From: Ignavibacteriota bacterium
GTDB lineage: Bacteria > Bacteroidota > Ignavibacteria > Kapaibacteriales > UBA2268
DNA: 64,000 nt
Direction of reading: 5' to 3'
Assembly (NCBI GenBank): GCA_019637995.1
Contig: JAHBUQ010000003.1
Span: 248,001-312,000, forward strand
The position numbers and the translations under genes are program-made. The notes under the pieces were generated by a model. It was given only the letters and a program-made list of their open reading frames with translations. It had not been told where the DNA came from and did not search any database. How positions within the stretch are numbered: position 1 is the first letter of the stretch; each line of letters begins with the position of its first letter. Shown here one piece after another: positions 53,770 to 61,041 of this stretch.

Positions 53770-54927
53770 TTAAAACAAATCTTTAATTTTATCAAAAAAA
53801 TCTTTTTCTTTTTTATGGTGCTTACTATCGGGTTGAATATTATTAGATTCAGCAAGCTCTTCAAGAATTTCCTTTTCGCGGATACTTAATTTTTTGGGCA
53901 CATGTACCGTTATAATTACAATCTGATCGCCTTTTTGATAAGAATTCAGAACAGGAATACCTTTATCTCGCAATCTTATAACAGCTCCATTCTGAGTTCC
54001 TGCTTCAATTTTCACCATTTCATTGCCGAAAAGTGTAGGAACTTCAATCTCGTCACCAAGAGCAGCAGCAGGAAAACTAACTTTTAGTGAATAAATAATA
54101 TCATTACCGTCACGTCGGAATTCTGGATGCCTTTTTTCTTCAATGATTATGATTAAATCTCCCTCAGGACCGCCCATTTTGCCGGCGTGTCCTTTCCCAC
54201 GCATAGGAATATAATTCCCTTCTTCGACACCGGCAGGAATTGTAACTTTAATCTTTTCCTCATCCATCACACGCGACTCACCATTGCATGCAGGGCATTT
54301 ATCAACTATTATCTCACCTGTACCGCGGCAGCTTTGACAAGCAGAAATATTGACAAACTGACCAAAAATGGAGCGGGATACCTGTCGAACTTCACCTGTA
54401 CCATTGCAATGTGAACAAGACTTTTTGCCGGTTCCTGATTTTGCTCCGGTAGCACCACAATCCTTACACTCTACATAATGCTTGATTTTTATAGTTTTAG
54501 TAACACCTTCAGCAATTTCTTCAAGTGATAAAGGTAGCTTTATTCGGATGTCTGCGCCGGGCTCGCCTGAATGTCGCTGTCTTGAGCGTCCACCACCCAT
54601 ATTAAAGAACTCGTCGAATACACTGCCACGTCCACCAAAAACATCACCAAAAGATGAAAATATATCATTAATATTTGAGTATGTGTGATAATCCTGACCG
54701 CCTCGTAAGCCCTCATGTCCATAGCGGTCATAACGTGCACGTTTATCGGTATTGCTGAGCACTTCATAAGCTTCAGCGGCTTCTTTAAAAAGATTTTCGG
54801 CGTCAGGATTGTCTGGATTCTTGTCGGGATGATATTTTAATGCTAATTTTCTGTAACTTGATTTAATTTCATCCTGTGACGCTCCTTTACTTAATCCAAG
54901 TACTTCGTAGTAATCTCTTTTAGACAT
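53770..54927 (-). CDS. dnaJ: Chaperone DnaJ
   Basis: This co-chaperone stimulates DnaK. The 385 residues have the J domain ([20 protein letters not shown] and the HPD of [11 protein letters not shown]), a Gly/Phe-rich region, four CXXCXGXG-type zinc motifs ([24 protein letters not shown] and CPACNGES, the last ending ES rather than the usual G), and the client-binding C-terminal domains. It follows grpE by 18 bases. No dnaK or hrcA is in the window. Confidence 0.96.
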   Translation of the reverse strand: MSKRDYYEVLGLSKGASQDEIKSSYRKLALKYHPDKNPDNPDAENLFKEAAEAYEVLSNTDKRARYDRYGHEGLRGGQDYHTYSNINDIFSSFGDVFGGRGSVFDEFFNMGGGRSRQRHSGEPGADIRIKLPLSLEEIAEGVTKTIKIKHYVECKDCGATGAKSGTGKKSCSHCNGTGEVRQVSRSIFGQFVNISACQSCRGTGEIIVDKCPACNGESRVMDEEKIKVTIPAGVEEGNYIPMRGKGHAGKMGGPEGDLIIIIEEKRHPEFRRDGNDIIYSLKVSFPAAALGDEIEVPTLFGNEMVKIEAGTQNGAVIRLRDKGIPVLNSYQKGDQIVIITVHVPKKLSIREKEILEELAESNNIQPDSKHHKKEKDFFDKIKDLF

Positions 54928-54945
54928 TTTATTTTAGTTTTCCTC

Positions 54946-55668
54946 TTAGTTATTTGAAATACCGGATGAAGTAATAACCTTTGCGTGTTTCAGAACTTTA
55001 TCCCTGTAAATATATCCATTCTGAAGTGTCTGCAAAACAGTACCTTCGGGCTTGTCTGAAGGTGCCATCATCAAAGCTTCATGGTAATGTACATCAAATT
55101 CTGTATCTTCATTAAATTCCATTTGTTTAACTCCTGCTTCATCAAATAGCTTTTTTGTTTTGTTATAAATCAATTCCAAACCTTTTATCACTGAATCAGT
55201 ATTTTCAGCGCTGGTTGAGCTATTAATCGCAGCAGTTAGGTCATCGAGAATTTCTACAAATGAAGCTAGCAACTTTTCGTTTGCATATTCAATTAAATCT
55301 GATTTTTCTTTGATGCTGCGTTTGCGGAAATTCTCAAGTTCAGCAGTTTTTCTTAATGATAATTCTTTTAACTCAGTATTTTCTTTTTGTAAGTTTTCCA
55401 TATTTGAGTTCGCTTGTTGTAATTCAGAACTTAAAAACTCAATTCGTGTCTGCATTTCGAGAAAAGCTGAGTCATCAAGTGAATTATCAACTCTCGACTC
55501 ATTAACTGAATTTTCAGTAACCTGCTCATCAATTGAATCACTTTCAGAATCGCTTATAGGAATATTTTTAGTCTTATCATTCTTAACATAAGTTTCATAA
55601 ATATCTTTTATTTTATTTGAAGTTGTTCGGCGCAGAGGTTTCTGCTGATTTAAATTATTGTCTTCCAT
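54946..55668 (-). CDS. grpE: Nucleotide exchange factor GrpE
   Basis: This protein promotes ADP release from DnaK. The 240-residue protein has an acidic, low-complexity N-terminal part (up to about 70), a long coiled coil (75-150, FLSSELQQANSNMENLQKEN), and the C-terminal beta domain with FDVHYHEALMM and GYIYRDKVLKHAKVITSS. It is the first gene of grpE-dnaJ. The N-terminal extension is longer than in E. coli GrpE. Confidence 0.95.
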   Translation of the reverse strand: MEDNNLNQQKPLRRTTSNKIKDIYETYVKNDKTKNIPISDSESDSIDEQVTENSVNESRVDNSLDDSAFLEMQTRIEFLSSELQQANSNMENLQKENTELKELSLRKTAELENFRKRSIKEKSDLIEYANEKLLASFVEILDDLTAAINSSTSAENTDSVIKGLELIYNKTKKLFDEAGVKQMEFNEDTEFDVHYHEALMMAPSDKPEGTVLQTLQNGYIYRDKVLKHAKVITSSGISNN

Positions 55669-56031
55669 TTTTATCTCATGGTTAATTTTACATTATATAA
55701 TTGACTATTGACGAAATTTTGTTAATAAAATTATTTTTACAATTTATATTTAGTTGATTTGTAACAGTATTTGATTAGAATTTATTTTTTTAAAATAGTT
55801 TTTGTTAATAGGACACAAAAATATGAAACCAAAAATGTTTCTATCTTAAAGAATTTATATATTAATTGAATTAATCTCTGAGAATTAGGTATCATAAAAG
55901 AAATCATCAATCCCGGATATAACCATAAAGAAATATAATTTCAAACTCATGCCCCTTAATTTCACTAAAAAAAACGCCGACAAAAAAATCGGCGAATTTG
56001 AATTAAAGGAACTACTAAAGAATTATGATTA
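55669..56031. other. 363-base intergenic region with grpE promoter side and SDR terminator side
   Basis: This is AT-rich DNA with no open frame I trust. The grpE promoter must lie in the left part, and the terminator of the SDR genes lies at the right end (55967-55994). I saw no CIRCE-type inverted repeat by eye. Confidence 0.4.
55967..55994 (-). terminator. Terminator of the tandem FabI-like genes
   Basis: On the minus strand CGCCGA and TCGGCG pair around an eight-base loop and are followed by eight T. It begins 37 bases past the stop of the second SDR gene. Confidence 0.88.
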
Positions 56032-56862
56032 TTAATTTTCACTTTCTGCGTTATAGTAATCGGGAAGGTATGTAAATATTCCTTGTCCACCATCAACATT
56101 GATTACCTGACCGGTAATCCAGTCGGACTCTTCACCAGCCAATATACCGATAACTTTTGAAGCATCTTCGGGAACAGTATTTCTTTGGAATGGATTATGC
56201 TCTTTAGCAAATCGAAGCATTTTTCCGAAATCAGGAATTTTTGAAGATGCAGGAGTAGCAGTTGCTCCAGCCATAATGGAGTTAGCAGTAATTCCATAAG
56301 GGGCAAGCTCGAAAGCAAGCTGACGAATCAATGATTCGATTGCTGCTTTTGCCACTGATACTGGACCGTATTTGTTTGTAGCTACTCTTGCACCGTTACT
56401 CGACATAGCAAAAATGCGACTATGTTTACCAAATAATTTGGCATGGAATAAATCTTGCACCCAATAAAGCAAGCTATTTGCCATTACATTTACAGACATC
56501 TCAAGTTTTTTTTGATTAATTTGCTTTTCGGGATTTTCGTCAATAAACGGACCTAAAGCACCAAAAGCAACTGAATGCATAAATACGCCAAGTACAGAAT
56601 TATCATTTCTAAGGGATAAAATTTTAGAAATACTATCAATTACATTATTTCTGTTAGTTTCATCAGCAATATTAGTATTGAAAAATTGAGAATGAACACC
56701 AATGGCTTCAATTTCCTGTCTCAATTCTTCGGCTTTTATCTTTGCAGAACCCAGATCCAGATGTGCACCGTAAATATTATAACCTCTGCGGGCAAGTTCC
56801 AAAGCCGTAGCTTTTCCAAATCCGCTTGATATGCCAAGAATTAGAGCATTATTCCTATTCAT
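56032..56862 (-). CDS. Enoyl-ACP reductase-like SDR (FabI type), second tandem copy
   Basis: A 276-residue NAD(P)-binding short-chain dehydrogenase. ALILGISSGFGKATALELAR is the dinucleotide motif. The active site reads NKYGPVSVAK, with Tyr and Lys separated by six residues, the spacing of enoyl-ACP reductases FabI and FabL rather than of classical SDRs. NVDGG closes the fold. It lies 17 bases after a close paralogue. One copy is probably the enoyl reductase of fatty acid synthesis. Which one is unclear. Confidence 0.75.
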   Translation of the reverse strand: MNRNNALILGISSGFGKATALELARRGYNIYGAHLDLGSAKIKAEELRQEIEAIGVHSQFFNTNIADETNRNNVIDSISKILSLRNDNSVLGVFMHSVAFGALGPFIDENPEKQINQKKLEMSVNVMANSLLYWVQDLFHAKLFGKHSRIFAMSSNGARVATNKYGPVSVAKAAIESLIRQLAFELAPYGITANSIMAGATATPASSKIPDFGKMLRFAKEHNPFQRNTVPEDASKVIGILAGEESDWITGQVINVDGGQGIFTYLPDYYNAESEN

Positions 56863-56879
56863 AAAACCACACCTGATTA

Positions 56880-57692
56880 TTAATGTGTCTCAATAAAATT
56901 CATGATACTTTCACCACCGTCAACTCCAAGGACTTGTCCTGTTATCCAATAGAATTTCTCATCTGCCAAAAGTGCAATTGCTTTGGCGACATCCTCAGGG
57001 ACAGTGTTTCTTCCGAATGGATTATGTTCTTTTGCATGAGCCAGCATTTTACCAAATCCCGGAATTTTATTGCTTGCAGGTGTATCAGTCAAGCCTGCAA
57101 GAATTGCATTTGCAGTGATTTTATAAGGTGCAAGCTCAATTGCAATCTGCCTGATGTATGCTTCAAGGGCACATTTTGCTGCTGATATAGCTCCGTAATT
57201 ATTCATTGCACGTGTATTTCCGATGCTTGTCAGTCCGAAAATTCTGGAATTTTCAGCCAGTAAATTACTGACAAATAAGTCCTGAACCCAATAAACAAGG
57301 CTGTTTGCCATTACATCCATTGTCATTTCGATTTGGCGCTTGTTGACTGCATTATCAGGATTTTTGTCAAATAGAGGTTTGATAGCTCCAAAAGCGAGTG
57401 AATGTATCAATACACGAAGGACATTATTCTCGCCGTTATCGAAATCATTTTTTATGTAATCAATAATTTCCTTGCGAACTGAATCATCAGCTCCATTTGC
57501 GTTAAAGAACTTTGCCTTTACACCCAAAGCTTCCAGTTCCTGTCTCAACTCCTCAGCTTTAACTTTATTTGAGCCTAAATCCAGATGAACTCCGATAATA
57601 TTGTAGCCCATACCTGCAAGTTCGATAGCACAGGATTTGCCAAATCCACTTGATACACCAAGAATCAGGGCATAGAGGTTGCGTTTTTCCAT
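56880..57692 (-). CDS. Enoyl-ACP reductase-like SDR (FabI type), first tandem copy
   Basis: A 270-residue paralogue of the next gene, with more than half of residues alike. The NAD(P) motif is LILGVSSGFGKSCAIELAG, the active site NNYGAISAAK (Tyr-x6-Lys), and the end GVDGGESIMNF. The TRAMNNYGA and DTPASNKIPGFGKM stretches align with the second copy. It leads the two-gene transcript, which starts in the 464-base gap shared with mraZ. Both copies keep the Tyr and Lys, so both may be active. Confidence 0.75.
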   Translation of the reverse strand: MEKRNLYALILGVSSGFGKSCAIELAGMGYNIIGVHLDLGSNKVKAEELRQELEALGVKAKFFNANGADDSVRKEIIDYIKNDFDNGENNVLRVLIHSLAFGAIKPLFDKNPDNAVNKRQIEMTMDVMANSLVYWVQDLFVSNLLAENSRIFGLTSIGNTRAMNNYGAISAAKCALEAYIRQIAIELAPYKITANAILAGLTDTPASNKIPGFGKMLAHAKEHNPFGRNTVPEDVAKAIALLADEKFYWITGQVLGVDGGESIMNFIETH

Positions 57693-58156
57693 AGTAATAA
57701 TTATAATAATTGTAAAAAATAAAAAAGTTTTTCTGAAATTGCATAATTACAGAATTTAAAATTACGCAATTTTTTTAACTAAGTAAAATGAAATTTTCAT
57801 ATTTTTGATTTATTAAATAGTTTAGAATAAATTTGAAGTATTTGATGTGATAATATTTCATTTCTTTTTCGATTTTTTATATTTGCAAAAATTATAACAC
57901 CCACTTTTTACCACATTTCAATATTAGCAACATTAATATGCATTAAATCTGATAAAACAAGCATTTTTAAATTTTGCCAAGAACAAAATTAGTTCAATAA
58001 GTTTTTCATTTGTAAAAAAATTTGACAAAAATTGACAATTTATAAAAAAAAGTTTGCTGTTTGTGGTAAAAGTGTTACTTTAGGTGTGAGAAAGTGGGTA
58101 GAAATGGGAAATGATTTCCCAAATTTACCAAATATTTTTATAATCAGGCATTTACA
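57693..58156. other. 464-base divergent promoter region between SDR genes and mraZ
   Basis: This is very AT-rich DNA with no convincing gene. The mraZ side carries the MraZ boxes. The region must contain the promoters for the two SDR genes (minus) and for mraZ-rsmH (plus). Confidence 0.5.
58085..58120 (+). promoter_or_regulatory. MraZ boxes and adjacent palindrome
   Basis: TGTGA (58085), TGGGT (58095) and TGGGA (58105) recur with a 10-bp period, matching the TGGGN-N5 direct repeats bound by MraZ upstream of dcw operons. The first unit has one mismatch. The last box runs into the palindrome GGGAAATGATTTCCC (58106-58120). The set lies about 40 bases upstream of the mraZ ATG and probably mediates autorepression. 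Confidence 0.78.
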
Positions 58157-58600
58157 ATGGCATTTTTCAAAGGACAGGAAACCTACTCGATTGACAGCAA
58201 AGGCAGAGTGAATATACCTGCCAAGATGCGAAAGAGTATTTCCCCCGAAGCCAATGATACTTTCACGGTTACAAGGGGGCAGGAAGAGTGCATTGTAGCT
58301 TATCCGCTTGATGAATGGAAAAAATACGAAGAAAAGTTTGTAGAGTTAAATCAGTATGATTCAAAAAACAGATTTTTCTTAAGAAAATTACTGATGTGGA
58401 GTGAAGAAGTAAATCTCGACGGACAGCAGAGAATATCACTCCCCAAAAAATTGCTTGATTTTGCAGGTATTGAAAATAAGGTGGTAATCGTAGGAATGGT
58501 TGACCACATCGAATTTTGGAATCCTGAAAAATTTGATGAGTATTTAAGCAGATTTGATGAATCTTATGAAGATGTAGCGGCAAATGTTATGGTTAAGTAA
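58157..58600 (+). CDS. mraZ: Transcriptional regulator MraZ
   Basis: A 147-residue DNA-binding protein that forms a ring and represses the dcw operon. Two SpoVT/AbrB-like halves are seen: GQETYSIDSKGRVNIPAKMR (residues 5-24) and EEVNLDGQQRISLPKKLLDF (about 88-107). EFWNPEKFDEY near the C-terminus is typical. Its stop codon is directly followed by the rsmH ATG, with no gap. MraZ boxes lie upstream. Confidence 0.96.
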   Translation: MAFFKGQETYSIDSKGRVNIPAKMRKSISPEANDTFTVTRGQEECIVAYPLDEWKKYEEKFVELNQYDSKNRFFLRKLLMWSEEVNLDGQQRISLPKKLLDFAGIENKVVIVGMVDHIEFWNPEKFDEYLSRFDESYEDVAANVMVK

Positions 58601-59554
58601 ATGAGTAAAAAGCACAAACCGGCTAAGCCCCATAAGAGCGAATATGCTCCTGCGGAATACGATTATCACTTGCCGGTGATGCTTGATGAATGTATAGATT
58701 TTCTAGTTCTTTCAAATAAAGGCATTTATATAGATGGTACACTCGGCGGCGGTGGGCATGCAGAGCGGATATTATCTAAACTCAGTTCCGGGGGGAATTT
58801 GGTTGTGTTTGATAAAGATCCGGGTGCAATAGCACATTGTAAGAGGAAGTTCAATGATTTATTATTGGAAAAATCCGCCCCGAATGTAACATTCTATAAT
58901 GAGTGCTTTAGTGCTATCTGCAGCAAAGCTGAGTATGATGGACTGATAAACGGAGTATTGCTTGATTTGGGCGTTTCCTCAAGGCAGCTTGACTCTGATT
59001 CAGTCGGTTTAAGCTATCGCTTCGATTCCCGTCTTGATATGAGGTTCGGAAAAGAGGGCGTTACGGCTTATGACATAATCAACAAAGCGGAGCCGGCAGA
59101 TATCAAGAGGATTCTTTACCAGTATGGTGAAGAACCCAAGGCAGGGCTTATTGCACGGCGTATTGAAGAAAGGCGCCGTGCGATTCCTCTTGAGACCACT
59201 ACCGACCTGAAAAATCTAATCGAGGAACTTGTCTCTCCCATTCAATTATTCAAAACTCTTTCGCGTGTATTTCAGGCATTTCGTATTGCAGTTAATAACG
59301 AACTTGAAGTACTTGAAAAAGCACTCCCATGCTTTATTAAAATGCTCGCACCGGGGGGTAGAATTGTCATAATGAGTTATCACTCACTTGAAGACAGAAT
59401 AGTTAAAAATATTTTCCGCGATTTTGCAAGGCCTAACGATGGTGAGCCAATTCTGAAAATCCTAACCAATAAACCAATTGAAGCAAGCGAAGGTGAAATT
59501 ATCAGAAATCCCCGCGCCCGTAGTGCTAAATTACGTGTTGCGGAGAGAACTTGA
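58601..59554 (+). CDS. rsmH: 16S rRNA (cytosine1402-N4)-methyltransferase
   Basis: This enzyme methylates C1402 in the ribosomal decoding centre. The 317 residues have HLPVMLDECIDFL, the SAM-binding IDGTLGGGGHAERIL, LLDLGVSSRQLD, RLDMRFGKEG, RVFQAFRIAVNNEL and MSYHSLEDRIVK, then NPRARSAKLRVAERT at the end. It starts where mraZ stops. The usual next genes, ftsL and ftsI, are absent. Confidence 0.97.
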   Translation: MSKKHKPAKPHKSEYAPAEYDYHLPVMLDECIDFLVLSNKGIYIDGTLGGGGHAERILSKLSSGGNLVVFDKDPGAIAHCKRKFNDLLLEKSAPNVTFYNECFSAICSKAEYDGLINGVLLDLGVSSRQLDSDSVGLSYRFDSRLDMRFGKEGVTAYDIINKAEPADIKRILYQYGEEPKAGLIARRIEERRRAIPLETTTDLKNLIEELVSPIQLFKTLSRVFQAFRIAVNNELEVLEKALPCFIKMLAPGGRIVIMSYHSLEDRIVKNIFRDFARPNDGEPILKILTNKPIEASEGEIIRNPRARSAKLRVAERT

Positions 59555-59628
59555 ACCCATTTTTTGTCTTCAATATGTATTAAAGAAGTAATGACTAAAA
59601 ATTCAACCCGACAACTCGAAGTAGTAGG

Positions 59629-59700
59629 ATGAATATCAAACAATTACCAATCGGCATTTCTTCATTCAAATAGGAAATTATTCAGAAATATTTATGGTGG
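59629..59700 (+). pseudogene. N-terminal relic of an AAA-ATPase-like/DUF1703 gene
   Basis: From ATG 59629 the frame reads MNIKQLPIGISSFK, then TAG, then EIIQKYLWW before losing sense. This matches the typical start of the AAA-ATPase-like/PD-(D/E)XK (PF09820/DUF1703) proteins, which begin with KLPIGI and SF-x-E-I. Only about 24 codons remain. It lies in the 217-base gap after rsmH. Confidence 0.55.
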
Positions 59701-59771
59701 TGTGATGCGTATTATGTATTTTTGCAGTATTATAGTAATCTGATTTTTGATAATAGAATAATGAGGTCATG

Positions 59772-60434
59772 ATGTATATTTTAGGTTTGTTCATCCTTGC
59801 TTTTTCTGTTTTAACTACAATTGATGCAGCCTCAAAACCTGCTGATAAAAAACTTAGAGTTGGAATTTTGGTTTATGATGATGTTTATTTACTTGACTTT
59901 ACAGGTCCACTCGAAGTGTTTTTTGATACTGAACTTGAAGATGGAAGCAAGGGGTTTGAGGTGTTTTTGGTGGCTCCGGAAAATAAGAACATCAGGGCTC
60001 ATACCGGAACATTAATTTCGCCTGATTATAATATTGATAATTGCCCACCAATAGATATATTGGTTGTTCCTGGTGGGAACTTGAATTTATCAAATCAAAA
60101 TCCAAAAGTTTCTGATTTTATTCTTAAAACTGAAAAGCAATGCCAAATATTGATGTCTGTATGTACAGGTGCTTTCATACTTGCCGATTTGGGGATTTTG
60201 AATGGTAAAGAAGCAACAACATGGTATGGAGCGAAACAGAATTTACAGAAGAAATACCCTGAAATTAGAATATCCGATAGTAGGTTCACAGATAACGGAA
60301 AGATAATTACTACAGCCGGAATTTCTGCAGGTATTGACGGAAGTTTGTATGTTGTAGGCAGAATTTTTGGAGAAGCAATTATGAAGAAGACAGCAAAATA
60401 TCTTGAATGGGAACTAAAAGATAGTACCAATTGA
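59772..60434 (+). CDS. Exported DJ-1/PfpI family protein (isonitrile hydratase-like)
   Basis: A 220-residue protein with a signal-like N-terminus (YILGLFILAFSVLTTIDAAS) and a DJ-1/PfpI domain similar to isonitrile hydratase and to the AraC-linked amidase-like domains. LVYDDVYLLDFTGPLEVF and the nucleophile elbow LMSVCTGAFILADLGIL (Cys131) are clear; TAGISAGID follows. Export of a DJ-1 protein to the periplasm is uncommon. GAGG five bases upstream favours ATG 59772 over the ATG at 59769. Confidence 0.82.
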   Translation: MYILGLFILAFSVLTTIDAASKPADKKLRVGILVYDDVYLLDFTGPLEVFFDTELEDGSKGFEVFLVAPENKNIRAHTGTLISPDYNIDNCPPIDILVVPGGNLNLSNQNPKVSDFILKTEKQCQILMSVCTGAFILADLGILNGKEATTWYGAKQNLQKKYPEIRISDSRFTDNGKIITTAGISAGIDGSLYVVGRIFGEAIMKKTAKYLEWELKDSTN

Positions 60435-60506
60435 AAAAATAAAAGATTAATTTCTTGAATTGATAATTTCTTATTTTTAAGATATTGAATTGTTAGTTGA
60501 TAATTA

Positions 60507-60602
60507 ATAAATATTATACCTTCATTTTGATTCGATTACAATGATATTGTAAGTAAAATTGTCAAAGCCCAAAAAGGCGAACTGATAAGCTAAGGAAGTA
60601 AT
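60507..60602. repeat. Leader repeat, copy 2
   Basis: This matches 47853-47948 and has the same KAQKGEL-coding core (AAAGCCCAAAAAGGCGAACT), but a stop follows sooner. Here it leads straight into the second DUF2283 gene, 34 bases downstream. Confidence 0.75.
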
Positions 60603-60636
60603 TAAATTAATTTATATAATTTTAGGAGATTATATA

Positions 60637-60837
60637 ATGCAAATCAAATATTTTCAAGATACAGACACATTATTGATAATCTTCAATAATAATTTGATTT
60701 ATGAAACAAAAGATATTAATGATAATACACTTGTTGAACTCGATGAAAATGGTAATGTAGTAAGTATGACTTTTGAACATGCAAAAAGTATTGCCAATAT
60801 CAATGATATTTCTTATCAACAATTAGCAATTGCATGA
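60637..60837 (+). CDS. DUF2283 protein, copy 2
   Basis: A 66-residue DUF2283 protein, about 91% identical to the copy at 50026 (changes are mostly conservative, such as Thr to Ile and Asp to Asn). The partner ORF seen before copy 1 is missing, and the leader repeat stands in its place. TAGGAG lies 10 bases upstream of the ATG. It has its own terminator. Confidence 0.82.
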   Translation: MQIKYFQDTDTLLIIFNNNLIYETKDINDNTLVELDENGNVVSMTFEHAKSIANINDISYQQLAIA

Positions 60838-60851
60838 TTCTGATATTAACC

Positions 60852-60876
60852 AGCCCTTCCCCCAGAAGGGCTTTTC
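60852..60876 (+). terminator. Terminator of DUF2283 copy 2
   Basis: AGCCCTTC and GAAGGGCT pair around a short C-rich loop and are followed by a T-run, as after copy 1. Confidence 0.78.
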
Positions 60877-60882
60877 TACTTT

Positions 60883-61041
60883 TTATAAAAGCCAGGATGC
60901 TAACTTTTCTTTTGCAACAAATTCTTTTCTTTCTTGAAGTGCATTCAGGTAAGATTTTCGTGTAATTGTAAACCCGAGAGACCAAATATTTTGCGATTCA
61001 ATTCTTGTAAATCCCTTACTTTGAAATGTTTTTAATAACAT
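60883..61041 (-). pseudogene. Short minus-strand ORF related to the relic at 49.6-49.9 kb
   Basis: From ATG 61041, inside the end of the TPR gene, 52 codons read to a stop at 60883. The last third, RKSYLNALQERKEFVAKEKL, resembles AESFLSARQETEQLVVKQKL of the relic near 49.8 kb, and the DNA of the two (49736-49806 and 60889-60960) is roughly 70% alike. I do not recognise the family. It could be a small gene or the tail of a lost one. Confidence 0.4.

Noticed and set aside
59591..59632. Short ORF after rsmH considered as a start of ftsL
   Set aside because: It stops after 13 codons, has no membrane helix and no FtsL-like feature.
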